Positions 5,822 through 15,022 are shown, counted from the stretch's first letter. The stretch: DNA of 64,000 bases from Chryseobacterium gambrini (GCF_900156825.1 NZ_FTOV01000012.1:45670-109669); one strand, 5' to 3'. Notes: generated by a model from the letters alone, not told the origin. Made by a program: numbers and translations.

Positions 5822-8092
5822 TTAATAATTTAAAGATAACCCAATACCCCAGCCCATATCGCTATCATAATGTGTACGAATACCCACATTTTTATTGATA
5901 ATATATTTTAGCTCTGTCATATATTCCATATCGGTGTTGACCATAAAACCAGCCCTCAATCTCTTTGTGATGGGAATATCTTCACGCATTAAAGAAAGAC
6001 GTACAATTCCATCGTGATATACCTCTGCCTGAAAGTTTACTAACATTGGTAATGTGTACATAAAGCCCAAGCTAATAGCTCTACGTGTATCTTTTTCATT
6101 TTTCTGTCCGAATAAATTGGTTTCGTGTTCATCCATACCCATTTTACGATACCTCCAATCAAAACCTATAAACGGCATAAACCATTGCATTTTTCCAATG
6201 TACCTTCCTAAATGTGTTTCTACTTCATAACCGTGCATATCGTTATAGCCTAATCGCCATTCTGTCCCTAAACTCCATCTTGAATTCTGAAGCATCGCAT
6301 CACCATCATTTCCATTGCTAGCAAAATCATTCTGAGCCATTAAGTGTGGCATATTGCTTTCTCTTTGCAACATATTATATGCTTGTTTTTTGTTAGGTAA
6401 ATTCGGATTTTGATAATCGTCAACTGCAAATACCCTGTTCATTCCTGACATCATATGATAAAGGATATGACAGTGGAAAAACCAATCTCCTTCTTCGTTT
6501 GCTAAAAACTCAATGGTATCAGTTTCCATTGGCATTATATCTATAACATTTTTTAGTGGTGATTTTTCGCCTTTGCCATTGATTACCCTGAAATCAAAAC
6601 CGTGCAAGTGCATTGGATGGCGCATCATTGAGTTATTATGAATGGTAATTCGTAGAATTTCTCCTTTTTTCACAGGTATTTTATCAACTTCTGAAAGTAT
6701 TTTATTATCCATACTCCACACATAACGGTTCATATTTCCGGTAAGGGTAAATTTCAATTCTTTTACTGGCGCATCTTTAGGAAGTTCCGTATTGGAAGGA
6801 GATTGTAGCATTGCATAATTCAGCGTTTTGATTTCTCCCAAAGCATTTGCATTGTAACGGTTGGGATCATTTTCCATATTCATATTGTGTTGACTATGGT
6901 CTTCTTTTGGTTTTGCCTCTCCAGTAATTTCAGGATACATTACCACGTTCATATCCATTTGGTTCAGGCTCATTTTCATTCCCATATCGTCCAAATCTCC
7001 ATTCATCTTCATCATATCGTTCATCATCTTCATCCCTTCAAAATATTTTAATTTAGGAAGTGGTGATATTAATTGTTTGATGCCATTGCCCACAAAATAA
7101 CTTGCGGATTGTGTTCTGTCTTCAGTAGTAGCTAGAAACTGATAAGCAACACCATCTTCAGGAATTGTTACTACAATATCGTAAGTTTCAGAAACCGCAA
7201 TGATTAATCTATCTACTTCCACAGGTTCTACATCATTACCGTCATTTGCAACTACGGTAATTTTACCGCCTGCATACCGCAACCAAAAATAGGACGAAGC
7301 ACCACCGTTTGAAACTCGCAATCGTACTTTATCGCCCGCTTTTAGCGTTTTGCCGTCCACCTTTTTTAAATCGGTCGTATGGTTTCCATTGATTAAAATT
7401 TTGTCATAATACACATCGCTTACATCCATTGCCAACATCCGTTTCCATTCGTTGGTTAGTTTTGTTTTGAAATGTCCTTCTCTAATAGCTTCTGCATAAG
7501 ACTGTGTTGCATTTTTTTTAATAGCTGCCCAATCGTTGGCATTATGCAGCATCCTGTTGATGTTGTCGGGATTAAGATTTGTCCACTCGCTTAAAATGAT
7601 GGGTACAGTCGGCAAATCGTCAATTCCTTTTCTAAAGGTTTTATCATCATCCTTTTTCTTCATTATAAAACTGCCATACATCCCAATTTGCTCCTGCAAA
7701 CCAGAATGTGAGTGATACCAATGCGTTCCGTGTTGGATAATTGGGAAGCGATAGGTATAGGTTGTGCCTGCCTTAATAGGTTTTTGTGTAAGCCAGGGCA
7801 CACCATCTTCTTTGTTGGGCAGGAACACTCCGTGCCAATGCAATGAGGTACTTTCTTTTAATTGGTTATGTACAACGATTTCGGCTGTATCGCCTTCGGT
7901 AAAAGTGAGCGTTGGCATTGGTATTTGACCATTTACGGAAATGGCTCTTTTTTCTTTGCCTGCGTAGTTTACAAGCGTATCTTTTACATACAACTCGTAA
8001 CGAACTACTTTTTGTGCAAAGAGAGATTGCGAACATAACAGTATAAAAACTGCTTGCAGCAACCTGATCGTAACATTTTTAGGTATATTCAT
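5822..8092 (-). CDS. Multicopper oxidase fused to a CopB-like outer-membrane domain
   Basis: A secreted protein of about 756 aa. A signal peptide (MNIPKNVTIRLLQAVFILL, ending SLFAQ) supports the start at 8092 rather than 8137. The oxidase part has all four copper-ligand motifs: HWHG and HWYHSHSG near the N-terminus, HPMHLHG and HCHILYHMMSGM near 500-560. A Met-rich stretch (about 365-395) resembles the copper-loading loop of CopA/PcoA oxidases. The last 165 residues switch to a beta-barrel-like sequence similar to CopB, so oxidation and outer-membrane anchoring are joined in one chain. It likely oxidises or sequesters Cu(I) in the periplasm. Confidence 0.85.
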   Translation of the reverse strand: MNIPKNVTIRLLQAVFILLCSQSLFAQKVVRYELYVKDTLVNYAGKEKRAISVNGQIPMPTLTFTEGDTAEIVVHNQLKESTSLHWHGVFLPNKEDGVPWLTQKPIKAGTTYTYRFPIIQHGTHWYHSHSGLQEQIGMYGSFIMKKKDDDKTFRKGIDDLPTVPIILSEWTNLNPDNINRMLHNANDWAAIKKNATQSYAEAIREGHFKTKLTNEWKRMLAMDVSDVYYDKILINGNHTTDLKKVDGKTLKAGDKVRLRVSNGGASSYFWLRYAGGKITVVANDGNDVEPVEVDRLIIAVSETYDIVVTIPEDGVAYQFLATTEDRTQSASYFVGNGIKQLISPLPKLKYFEGMKMMNDMMKMNGDLDDMGMKMSLNQMDMNVVMYPEITGEAKPKEDHSQHNMNMENDPNRYNANALGEIKTLNYAMLQSPSNTELPKDAPVKELKFTLTGNMNRYVWSMDNKILSEVDKIPVKKGEILRITIHNNSMMRHPMHLHGFDFRVINGKGEKSPLKNVIDIMPMETDTIEFLANEEGDWFFHCHILYHMMSGMNRVFAVDDYQNPNLPNKKQAYNMLQRESNMPHLMAQNDFASNGNDGDAMLQNSRWSLGTEWRLGYNDMHGYEVETHLGRYIGKMQWFMPFIGFDWRYRKMGMDEHETNLFGQKNEKDTRRAISLGFMYTLPMLVNFQAEVYHDGIVRLSLMREDIPITKRLRAGFMVNTDMEYMTELKYIINKNVGIRTHYDSDMGWGIGLSLNY

Positions 8093-8115
8093 TTTGATAT
8101 TTTTTTTCTTGAAAC

Positions 8116-8565
8116 TTAATCCTGCTCTTTTAGCCAATTGGTTAAAACTTTGATTTGCTCATCATTCAGTTTTGTGTTTTTATGCATCATTGTATATGAT
8201 GCTAAGGGCATTTGTTTAGTTTCGATTTGTTCTTTAATTGAGTTTAATAATCTGTCCTGCTTCCTATTTGAGTATGTACCCCATTCGTTGAAATTCAAAT
8301 CCTCTTTTGCGTTTTTTATGTGGTTTTCTACTAATGCTCTCATAGGTTGCACATAGTCGTACCAAACATAATTAGTATTGTTACTATGACAATCGTAGCA
8401 AGAGGTTTGAAGCATCGCTTTTACTTCAACAGGCATTTTATACGCTTGGGTAAAATCGGTTGTGTAAACCTGCCCTTTATCTACATTAAGGGCAGGCTGA
8501 TAAAATTGAATAGCAATAAAAATAAACAGCACTATTGTCAACATTATCTTTAATACTCTCTTCAT
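8116..8565 (-). CDS. Haem-binding domain protein (single c-type haem)
   Basis: A 149-aa protein with one N-terminal membrane helix or signal (about residues 5-22) and a CYDCH haem-attachment motif at 56-60. It matches the haem-binding domain family common in Bacteroidetes ('SCYDCHSNNT', 'PMRALVENHI', 'LTNWLKEQD'). It is 23 nt upstream of the multicopper oxidase and probably in one operon with it. A periplasmic electron-carrier role for the oxidase is a reasonable guess from linkage, but is not shown by the sequence. Confidence 0.8.
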   Translation of the reverse strand: MKRVLKIMLTIVLFIFIAIQFYQPALNVDKGQVYTTDFTQAYKMPVEVKAMLQTSCYDCHSNNTNYVWYDYVQPMRALVENHIKNAKEDLNFNEWGTYSNRKQDRLLNSIKEQIETKQMPLASYTMMHKNTKLNDEQIKVLTNWLKEQD

Positions 8566-8567
8566 TT

Positions 8568-9227
8568 TTAGAACTCTTTTTTTACAGAGCCACAGGTAAG
8601 CATCTTGCTGCCATAATAAGGATTTTTGATAGTCTTAGCTTCGTTAATCCAAACCGCACCTTTACCATCATTGTACATTGGGCAGTAGTCCTGATATAAT
8701 TTTTGGGTAGTTCCAAATAATGTGATAAGGTCAGAAACGTCTTTACTTAGCGATGCTAAATGCTCTCTCTGGTGGTCTATTTTACCAGCATTGTCACTAA
8801 TATGCTCTGCATTTTCTTTGGCATTTTCCGCTATTTCCATATATTCTTTATGTTTATTCGCTGGGATAGCGTTCATATCCACATTTTTTAAGGTAGTAAA
8901 CAATTGCTTTCCTGCATTAGCCGCTGCTTTGTCATTATCTGCAACAAGTGCATTTTTTAAAGCCAAATAATCCTTAATTATAGGTGCGACAGTAAACTTT
9001 TGAGCTTGCTTCACATCGGACTTTTCTGCCTCTTGAGAAGATGTATCCGTTGAAGTAACAGTTGCTACCGTATCATTGTGTGTAGGTGATTGTAACTCCG
9101 GAGTTGCAGCAATTGTTGTGCTATCATTAGCTTGCTGGTCGCTATTTTTATTTGAAGATTGATTGCAGGAAATTGTTACCGCTGCAACTGTTACTAATGT
9201 AATGATTGAGAAAATTATATTTTTCAT
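8568..9227 (-). CDS. DUF3347 lipoprotein
   Basis: A 219-aa lipoprotein with lipobox 'AVTISC' (Cys about residue 21), a Ser/Thr/Asn-rich linker to about 75, then a DUF3347 domain. The domain ends with two cysteine motifs, 'YCPMYNDGKGAVW' and 'NPYYGSKMLTCGSV', also present in the protein at 9801-10685, so the two are paralogues. DUF3347 occurs with CusB-type adaptors and other copper genes, and the Cys/Met motifs look like periplasmic copper ligands. It starts just upstream of the haem protein (2-nt gap), which indicates co-transcription. Confidence 0.8.
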   Translation of the reverse strand: MKNIIFSIITLVTVAAVTISCNQSSNKNSDQQANDSTTIAATPELQSPTHNDTVATVTSTDTSSQEAEKSDVKQAQKFTVAPIIKDYLALKNALVADNDKAAANAGKQLFTTLKNVDMNAIPANKHKEYMEIAENAKENAEHISDNAGKIDHQREHLASLSKDVSDLITLFGTTQKLYQDYCPMYNDGKGAVWINEAKTIKNPYYGSKMLTCGSVKKEF

Positions 9228-9266
9228 TTTATTTATTTTTGATATTATTGAAGAAATTTGTCTTAT

Positions 9267-9788
9267 TTATTTGTTTTCAAATTCATTTAGCTTACGCTTC
9301 ATAAATTCGATTTCTTGTGCCTGTGTTTCCAGTATGTTTTTTTGTAACTGTATCAATTCGGGGTCGGTAAGCTTAGCTTTTTCAGACATCAATACTGCTG
9401 CTGCGTGATGCGGTATCATACCTTTTACAAACTCTTTATTTCCCACAAATAATTGCTCCCGAATACCAAACCAAGAAAAGATACCAATCGCAAGGGAAAC
9501 CGTTATGATTGCCCAGTTGATTTTTTTGCTTTCATACATTCCTTTCATTATCAATAGTTCTATAATCAACATTGCAGAAACCATCAGCAAAGTCATATAC
9601 AAATTATTGATGTTCAGGATAAGGTTCTGTAAGCCGTCAATCATAGCATACATAATGAAGTACATAGCTATGAACATAGCAACAGCCATTACAGCAAAGC
9701 GTTTGTACATTGCTAAAGAGTGATTAGTATTATGCTTTTCATTCTTATGGTTATGTTGCATTTCGTGTTGGTTTTCCATACTTTCCAT
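9267..9788 (-). CDS. DUF305 family membrane protein
   Basis: A 173-aa protein with a His-rich N-terminus, three membrane helices (about 30-52, 58-80, 90-110) and a C-terminal DUF305 segment containing 'GMIPHHAAAVLMSEKA' followed by a charged helix. DUF305 proteins are four-helix, His-rich and often linked to copper genes. The membrane part plus one DUF305 motif is typical of the short Bacteroidetes form. An internal ATG 9 nt downstream (9779) could be the true start. Located between the two DUF3347 genes. Confidence 0.75.
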   Translation of the reverse strand: MESMENQHEMQHNHKNEKHNTNHSLAMYKRFAVMAVAMFIAMYFIMYAMIDGLQNLILNINNLYMTLLMVSAMLIIELLIMKGMYESKKINWAIITVSLAIGIFSWFGIREQLFVGNKEFVKGMIPHHAAAVLMSEKAKLTDPELIQLQKNILETQAQEIEFMKRKLNEFENK

Positions 9789-9800
9789 AACAATAGCGTT

Positions 9801-10685
9801 TTATTTGTTATTAATAGTTTCCTGTACGCTACCGCAAGTAAGCATTTTGGAGCCGTAATACGGGTTTTTAATTGCTTCTTCTTTGCTTAGCCAATTTGCT
9901 CCTTTACCATTATTGTACATTGGGCAATGTTGATAATAAACAGGTGTTTCTTGTTTTGAAACTTTGGCTAATTCGTACATATTATTAGCCAGTAAAGCGA
10001 AAATTTCTCTTTGTTTGGTAACATCTTTTGCTATAGCAATTTTTTCTGCATTAGCAGTTAAATCTTTCATTACTTTCATCCAAACGGTATGTTCTTCGTT
10101 GGAAAGTTTTGTCATTTCTACTGCTTTAATGGCTTTTACCAATTCGGTAGCTTTTGCGGAAGAAGTACCTGCATCAGTTTTTACCAACGCATCTTTCACT
10201 GAAAAATAGTTATTGAAAACGGCTTTTAATTGCGGTACATTTTGTGTTTCAGTGGTATTTTTTTGAGCCATATCGCTTTGGTTATGGTTGGCGTGTTCAT
10301 TTTTCATATCCATACCTGCATCTCTGGTTTTTGCAACTGGTTTTAGTTCCCTTTTATACTGGCAACAGTCGGATAATTTTGCATATACATCATCTGGAGC
10401 CAAAAATTTCTCACTGTCATAACCTGCTAAGGCAATGCGTTTCAATATTTCGTCCTGATTTGTTTTTTTACCATCATAGTTGAGTGTAGCAATCTTGGTA
10501 TCTTTATTCCAATCTACCGTGGCTACATTTTTTAAATTTCCTGCTTTTTCGATGGTTGTTTTACACATTTCGCAGTTGCCATATATTTTTACAGTTTCTG
10601 TTTTTGCATTTTTGATTTGTGCAAAACTGTTTACGGCTGATAGTAATACGATGATTACCATCAATATTTTTGATATTGATTTCAT
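9801..10685 (-). CDS. Secreted HMA plus DUF3347 protein
   Basis: A protein of about 294 aa with signal peptide MKSISKILMVIIVLLSA...NSFAQ, which fixes the start at 10685 although the frame is open to 10751. Next is a heavy-metal-associated domain with 'GNCEMCKTTIEKAG' (CxxC), a Cys-Cys pair ('LSDCCQYKR'), a His/Met linker ('MDMKNEHANHNQSDM') and a DUF3347 domain. The domain ends in the same 'CPMYNNGKGANW' and 'YYGSKMLTCGSV' motifs as the neighbouring lipoprotein. It is likely a periplasmic copper chaperone that passes metal between the HMA and DUF3347 sites. Confidence 0.8.
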   Translation of the reverse strand: MKSISKILMVIIVLLSAVNSFAQIKNAKTETVKIYGNCEMCKTTIEKAGNLKNVATVDWNKDTKIATLNYDGKKTNQDEILKRIALAGYDSEKFLAPDDVYAKLSDCCQYKRELKPVAKTRDAGMDMKNEHANHNQSDMAQKNTTETQNVPQLKAVFNNYFSVKDALVKTDAGTSSAKATELVKAIKAVEMTKLSNEEHTVWMKVMKDLTANAEKIAIAKDVTKQREIFALLANNMYELAKVSKQETPVYYQHCPMYNNGKGANWLSKEEAIKNPYYGSKMLTCGSVQETINNK

Positions 10686-10780
10686 TTTTATTTTTTTTAA
10701 TTTAATAAGATATACGAAGAGTTTGCGAAAACTGGATTCAGCTTTCGACAAGGCACACGTATGGCTAACAAGCCATCGTT

Positions 10781-11173
10781 TTAGCTTATTTTAGGTGGTT
10801 GCCAAATGGAAGAGTAGCCTGAAGAATAGTAGGCTTCTTTGAAACCGAATTTTTGCTTTTTAATTTCAGCAAAAGGGTTAGCTGTTTTTAAATCTATTGG
10901 TATTGGTAAGCTTACAGAAGATGAAGAAGTGCTACATCCACATGAACTGTGCTTACAATTGCCGTCGCAGTCGTGACCATTTTTGCATTTTTTACAGGAC
11001 TTGTCCTTGCAACTGCTTTTATGTTCTGCTTTTGCAGATTGATCTTTTGAGCAGGACTTTTGCTCTGTCTTAGTTGTTTTTTTTGCACAAGCATAGCTTA
11101 TGCTTGGCATTAGGAAAAAGCCCAAACATAGTAAGATGACAAAGCTGATATGTTTACTCAAATTTTTCAACAC
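10781..11173 (-). CDS. Small secreted Cys-rich protein with C-terminal IWQPPK motif
   Basis: A 130-aa protein starting at GTG 11173, with a signal peptide (about residues 1-29, ending 'ISYACA') and a Lys/Cys-rich middle (about 30-80, some 13 cysteines, with 'CKKCKNGHDCDGNCKHSSCGC'-type spacing). A conserved tail ends 'YSSIWQPPKIS'. The same tail closes the DUF6660-like protein at 45774-46103, which also sits beside a metal pump. The Cys block is probably a periplasmic soft-metal binder. A TAATTTTG box ends 2 nt before the GTG, implying a leaderless mRNA. I know of no demonstrated function. Confidence 0.7.
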   Translation of the reverse strand: MLKNLSKHISFVILLCLGFFLMPSISYACAKKTTKTEQKSCSKDQSAKAEHKSSCKDKSCKKCKNGHDCDGNCKHSSCGCSTSSSSVSLPIPIDLKTANPFAEIKKQKFGFKEAYYSSGYSSIWQPPKIS

Positions 11174-11175
11174 TA

Positions 11176-11183
11176 CAAAATTA
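11176..11183 (-). promoter_or_regulatory. -7 promoter box (TAATTTTG)
   Basis: TAATTTTG on the minus strand fits the Bacteroidetes TAnnTTTG element and lies 2 nt before the GTG start of the Cys-rich protein. I see no convincing -33 TTTG 19 nt upstream, so this is a moderate call. It implies transcription starting at or near the start codon. Confidence 0.4.
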
Positions 11184-11335
11184 TGAAATTATTTCTTTTA
11201 ATTGCTATATTTTGCACTTTCGTGAACTGCAAACACAGAATTATAGATAAAATATCTAAATCACTAGTCTGCATAGTCCTTTTTATGCTTATTAAAATAA
11301 ATATACAGTTAATTACCTAAAGTGTTTGTTATAAG

Positions 11336-11598
11336 TTAAATAACTAAACAGGTTATTAGGATAAGGAAATTATCTTTGTTTAATGGTTCTATCTTAAAAC
11401 CTGCTTTCTGTACAGTTTCAATTACCTGTTCTTGTGTAATTCCTTCTGATTTTACGGTAAGCACCTTGTCTTTAGTTGTATCTACTTCCCAATGGCATAT
11501 TATACCATGGTATTATCCAAATGAGGTTTTACAGATGCTACACATCCACCACAGTTAATATTTGTTTTGAATCGTAAGTCTTGATTATTCTTTTCCAT
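11336..11598 (-). pseudogene. Frameshifted heavy-metal-associated (HMA) domain protein
   Basis: From ATG 11598 the first frame reads MEKNNQDLRFKTNINCGGCV, a typical HMA domain start with CGGC. It meets TAA after 'LDNTMV'. The rest of the domain continues in another frame from 'HWEVDTTKDKVLTVKSE' through 'QVIETVQKAGFKIEPLN' to a stop at 11336. The break lies around 11500-11520. A single short indel would restore a normal copper-chaperone-like protein of about 75 aa plus a short tail. It lies just upstream of copA, where intact relatives usually occur. A sequencing error is the main alternative. Confidence 0.7.
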
Positions 11599-11619
11599 TT
11601 TGTTTATTGAATAATTCAT

Positions 11620-14160
11620 TTAAAGTTTAAAACTGCGTAATCGCAATGCATTTACGATTACCGATACAGAACTTAAAGACATTGCTAAAGCTGCAATCAT
11701 TGGAGATAATAAAATTCCGAAAAACGGATATAAAATACCTGCTGCAATTGGAACACCAAGCACATTGTAGAAAAAGGCAAAGAATAAATTTTGCTTGATG
11801 TTTTTCATAACAGCATGGCTCAAATTTTTTGCTTTAACGATACCTAATAAATCGCCTTTTACTAAAGTTATTTTGGCACTTTCTATGGCTACATCAGTTC
11901 CAGTTCCCATAGCTATTCCGATATTGGCTTGTGCTAATGCCGGAGCATCATTTATACCATCACCAGCCATAGCTACAATTTTCCCTTCTGCTTGTAAACG
12001 TTTAATTTCGTTGAGTTTATCTTCGGGTAAGCATCCTGCTTTATAGGAAGATAAACCTAATTCATCCGCTACTGCTTTGGCTGTATTAACATTGTCGCCA
12101 GTAAGCATAATTACTTCTACACCTTGGAGCATTAGTTCTTTTATCGCTGCTGCACTCGAAGTTTTTATCGCATCGGTAATTGAAACAAAACCAACTGTAA
12201 CATCATCAACAGCAATGTAAGAAACCGTTTTACCAAGTTTTTGTTCTGCAATAATTTTGGTTTCTAAATCGTTAGAAATAGTTGCCTTAACCTGTTCCAT
12301 TAGTTTTTTATTGCCTAATGCTACTTTTCTATTGGTAACCGTTCCTGTAACTCCTTTTCCTGTAACATTTTCAAAATCTTTGACTCCAATTAATGAAATA
12401 GATTTTGTTTTGGCATAATTGACTACTGCTTGTGCCAATGGATGTTCACTGTATTGGTTTAAGGAAGCTATATTTTGCAATAAATCATCCTCGTTATTAG
12501 TTGATGCGTAAATTTTTTCTACAGAAGGTTTTCCCTCAGTTAGCGTTCCTGTTTTATCTGTTATTAAAACATCCACCTTATTCATATTTTCTAAGGCTTC
12601 GGCATTTTTAATTAATACTCCAGATTGTGCTCCTTTGCCCACACCCACCATCACAGACATCGGCGTGGCTAAACCTAAAGCACAAGGACAAGCTATGATT
12701 AAAACTGCAATGGCATTTATAAATCCATAAACCTTCGCTGGTTCTGGACCAAATAGTGCCCAAACAAAAAAGGTAATTACTGAAATGATTACTACAATGG
12801 GTACAAAATATTTAGAAATACTATCGGCTAATTTTTGAATGGGTGCTCTTGAACGAGAAGCATCGTTAACCATTTGTACAATTTGAGAAAGTAATGTTTC
12901 AGAACCTACTTTTTCGGCCATCATTACAAATGATTTGTTCCCGTTGATTGTTCCCGAAATTACATTATCGTCTTTCTTTTTGTCAACGGGAATTGGTTCT
13001 CCTGTAATCATTGCTTCATCAATACTGCTTTCACCATCGGTTATTTTTCCGTCAACTGGAATTTTATCTCCTGGTTTTACGCGTAATAAATCACCTTTCT
13101 TAATATCATGAATGGAAATCACTTTATCGCCCCCTTCACCAATCAAAGTAGCTTCGGTTGGTGCTAATTGTAATAACGCTTTTATAGCTCCACTGGTTTG
13201 GCTATGTGCTCTTGCTTCTAACAATTGTCCCAACAAGACCAGTGTAATGATTACTGTTGCTGCTTCAAAATAAAGATGAATGGTTCCGTGTTCGGTTTTA
13301 AATTCTTCCGGAAAGATATTCGGAATCAGCATTCCTACAATACTAAACAAAAATGCAACTCCAGTTCCTATTCCGATAAGGGTAAACATATTTAGATTCC
13401 AAGTGATTATGGATTTCCAAGCTCGTACAAAAAACATCCAACCAGCATAGAAAACAACAGGAATTGAAAACAGAAATTGCACCCAGTTCCACATGTTGCT
13501 GTCCATTATTTGAAATAACGGATTGTTATGTACCATTTCCATCATGGCAATAATAAAAATTGGCACCGTAAAGAGGGTTGCAATTTTCATTTTTTTAAGC
13601 AAATCCAGATAGGTTTTTTTTTCTTCGGAATCGCTTGGTTCCATGGGTACTAAATCCATTCCGCATATAGGACATGAACCCGGACTATCTTGAATAACTT
13701 CGGGATGCATTGGGCAGGTGTACATCGTTTTCTTTACATTCAATTCTGCTTCTTTTACCAAATGCATTCCACAAACAGGGCAATCGCCAGCTTTATCATA
13801 AGTTTTATCGCCTTCACAATGCATTGGACAATAGTATTTGCCTTTTATATTGCTAGTCACTTCGATTGTTTTTTTATCATCGTGAGAATGAGCAGAGCAG
13901 CAGGATTTTGCCACTGGTTCATTTGTCGTGGTATGTTGTGGGCTTTTGTTATTGCTCATTTCTATGGTATATTTTCCAACAGCGGTTAATGCTTTTTGCA
14001 ATTGTGTAGTTGGAATGTGTTTATCCATTGTCAGGGTAGCTGAGTTTTCATCTTTTGAAACTTCAACATTTGTCACATTTTCAACCTTTAATAAAGCTGA
14101 TTTCACCTTTGCTTCGCAACCTCCACAGGTCATACCTGTTACTTGATATTTGTGTACCAT
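11620..14160 (-). CDS. copA: Copper-translocating P1B-type ATPase
   Basis: An 846-aa inner-membrane Cu(I)/Ag(I) export pump. In order: an HMA domain with GMTCGGC (Cys 12 and 15), two short metal-binding motifs (about 105-130 'CPMHCEGD...CPVCGMHL' and 145-170 'CPMHPEV...CPICGMDL'), membrane helices, the TGEP actuator loop, the CPC motif (ACPCALGLATP), the phosphorylated Asp in DKTGTLTEG, and GDGINDAPAL. The doubled CPMH/CGM motifs are typical of Bacteroidetes and SilP-like pumps. It follows the AraC-type regulator by 83 nt on the same strand and is probably controlled by it. Confidence 0.95.
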   Translation of the reverse strand: MVHKYQVTGMTCGGCEAKVKSALLKVENVTNVEVSKDENSATLTMDKHIPTTQLQKALTAVGKYTIEMSNNKSPQHTTTNEPVAKSCCSAHSHDDKKTIEVTSNIKGKYYCPMHCEGDKTYDKAGDCPVCGMHLVKEAELNVKKTMYTCPMHPEVIQDSPGSCPICGMDLVPMEPSDSEEKKTYLDLLKKMKIATLFTVPIFIIAMMEMVHNNPLFQIMDSNMWNWVQFLFSIPVVFYAGWMFFVRAWKSIITWNLNMFTLIGIGTGVAFLFSIVGMLIPNIFPEEFKTEHGTIHLYFEAATVIITLVLLGQLLEARAHSQTSGAIKALLQLAPTEATLIGEGGDKVISIHDIKKGDLLRVKPGDKIPVDGKITDGESSIDEAMITGEPIPVDKKKDDNVISGTINGNKSFVMMAEKVGSETLLSQIVQMVNDASRSRAPIQKLADSISKYFVPIVVIISVITFFVWALFGPEPAKVYGFINAIAVLIIACPCALGLATPMSVMVGVGKGAQSGVLIKNAEALENMNKVDVLITDKTGTLTEGKPSVEKIYASTNNEDDLLQNIASLNQYSEHPLAQAVVNYAKTKSISLIGVKDFENVTGKGVTGTVTNRKVALGNKKLMEQVKATISNDLETKIIAEQKLGKTVSYIAVDDVTVGFVSITDAIKTSSAAAIKELMLQGVEVIMLTGDNVNTAKAVADELGLSSYKAGCLPEDKLNEIKRLQAEGKIVAMAGDGINDAPALAQANIGIAMGTGTDVAIESAKITLVKGDLLGIVKAKNLSHAVMKNIKQNLFFAFFYNVLGVPIAAGILYPFFGILLSPMIAALAMSLSSVSVIVNALRLRSFKL

Positions 14161-14243
14161 TTTGTATGAGTTTTATGATACAAAGTTCCGTATTGTTTCC
14201 ATTTTTTCGTTGTGGAATTTTGGGAATGATTTGTAAGATTTAC

Positions 14244-14807
14244 TTAGACCTTATCCAAAGGTTTTCTTTTATCCTCTCGTATTCGCTTGAAATAACTTGG
14301 GGTAAGTCCTGTTACCTTTTTGAATTGGTTGCTTAAATAGGCTACACTTGAGTAATTTAAACGGAAAGCAATTTCACTCAAAGATAGTTCATCATATACC
14401 AATAATTCTTTTACCTTCTCTATTTTTTGGGCAATAAAATATTTTTCGATAGTAGTGCCTTCAATTTCTGAAAATAAATTAGAGAGATAATTATAGTCGT
14501 GGTGTATCTTGCTATTTAAAACATCCGACAAATTGTATTTTGTTTCGCCATCCTGATGATGAACGAGGTCAATAATAATATTTTTTATTTTTTCTATAAT
14601 TCGGCTTTTTTTATCATCTATTAATTCAAAACCTAATACAGTCAGTGCTTGCACTAAATTGGTTTTAACGTTTTCAGCTAATTCTTTATCCAAGGTAACT
14701 TCTCCCAGCTTTATATTTTTCACAGTCAATCCAAGCTTCTCCAATTCATTCTGCACTACCATAATACAACGGTTGCAAACCATATTTTTTATAAAGAGTG
14801 TTGTCAT
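14244..14807 (-). CDS. AraC-type regulator with HMA-like metal-sensing N-terminus
   Basis: A 187-aa transcription factor. The first 70 residues have the length and pattern of a heavy-metal-associated domain: 'MVCNRC' with cysteines 11 and 14 on the first loop, then strand-helix elements. The C-terminal 100 residues are a two-helix-turn-helix AraC domain ('LSEIAFRLNYSSVAYLSNQFKKVTGLTPSYFKR'). I infer a one-component sensor that reads Cu or a similar metal directly through the CxxC. It lies directly upstream of copA in the same direction, its most likely target. The HMA fold is degenerate, so metal binding needs testing. Confidence 0.8.
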   Translation of the reverse strand: MTTLFIKNMVCNRCIMVVQNELEKLGLTVKNIKLGEVTLDKELAENVKTNLVQALTVLGFELIDDKKSRIIEKIKNIIIDLVHHQDGETKYNLSDVLNSKIHHDYNYLSNLFSEIEGTTIEKYFIAQKIEKVKELLVYDELSLSEIAFRLNYSSVAYLSNQFKKVTGLTPSYFKRIREDKRKPLDKV

Positions 14808-14891
14808 ATATTTTGTGCTTTATTTGAAATTAGCTTAAAATAAGCTCTATAAAATTACAATTAATATTTTCTTGTAATTGTAGAACAGTTG

Positions 14892-15000
14892 TCAATTGAT
14901 GTATTTATCCACTGCGTTGTCCAATTCTTCATTTTTAATATTGCTTAAATTTAAATCTGCCAAATGGAAAACTGGTCAAGTAGTTTGCTGACTTTCTTTA
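14892..15000 (-). pseudogene. Possible gene remnant between acr3 and the AraC gene
   Basis: Minus-strand translation gives 'KVSKLLDQFSIWQI' in one frame and 'LADLNLSNIKNEELDNAVDKYIN' then stop (14892) in another. Both look protein-like and join across a frameshift near 14960. No family is recognised and there is no start codon. It may be the tail of a gene deleted when the ars and cop blocks were joined, or chance. Confidence 0.2.
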
Positions 15001-15022
15001 TATCATTTCTTTATTCAAAGCA

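Noticed and set aside
14055..14336. 93-aa plus-strand frame between copA and the AraC gene
   Set aside because: Lies antisense across the ends of two well-supported genes and has no recognisable content.
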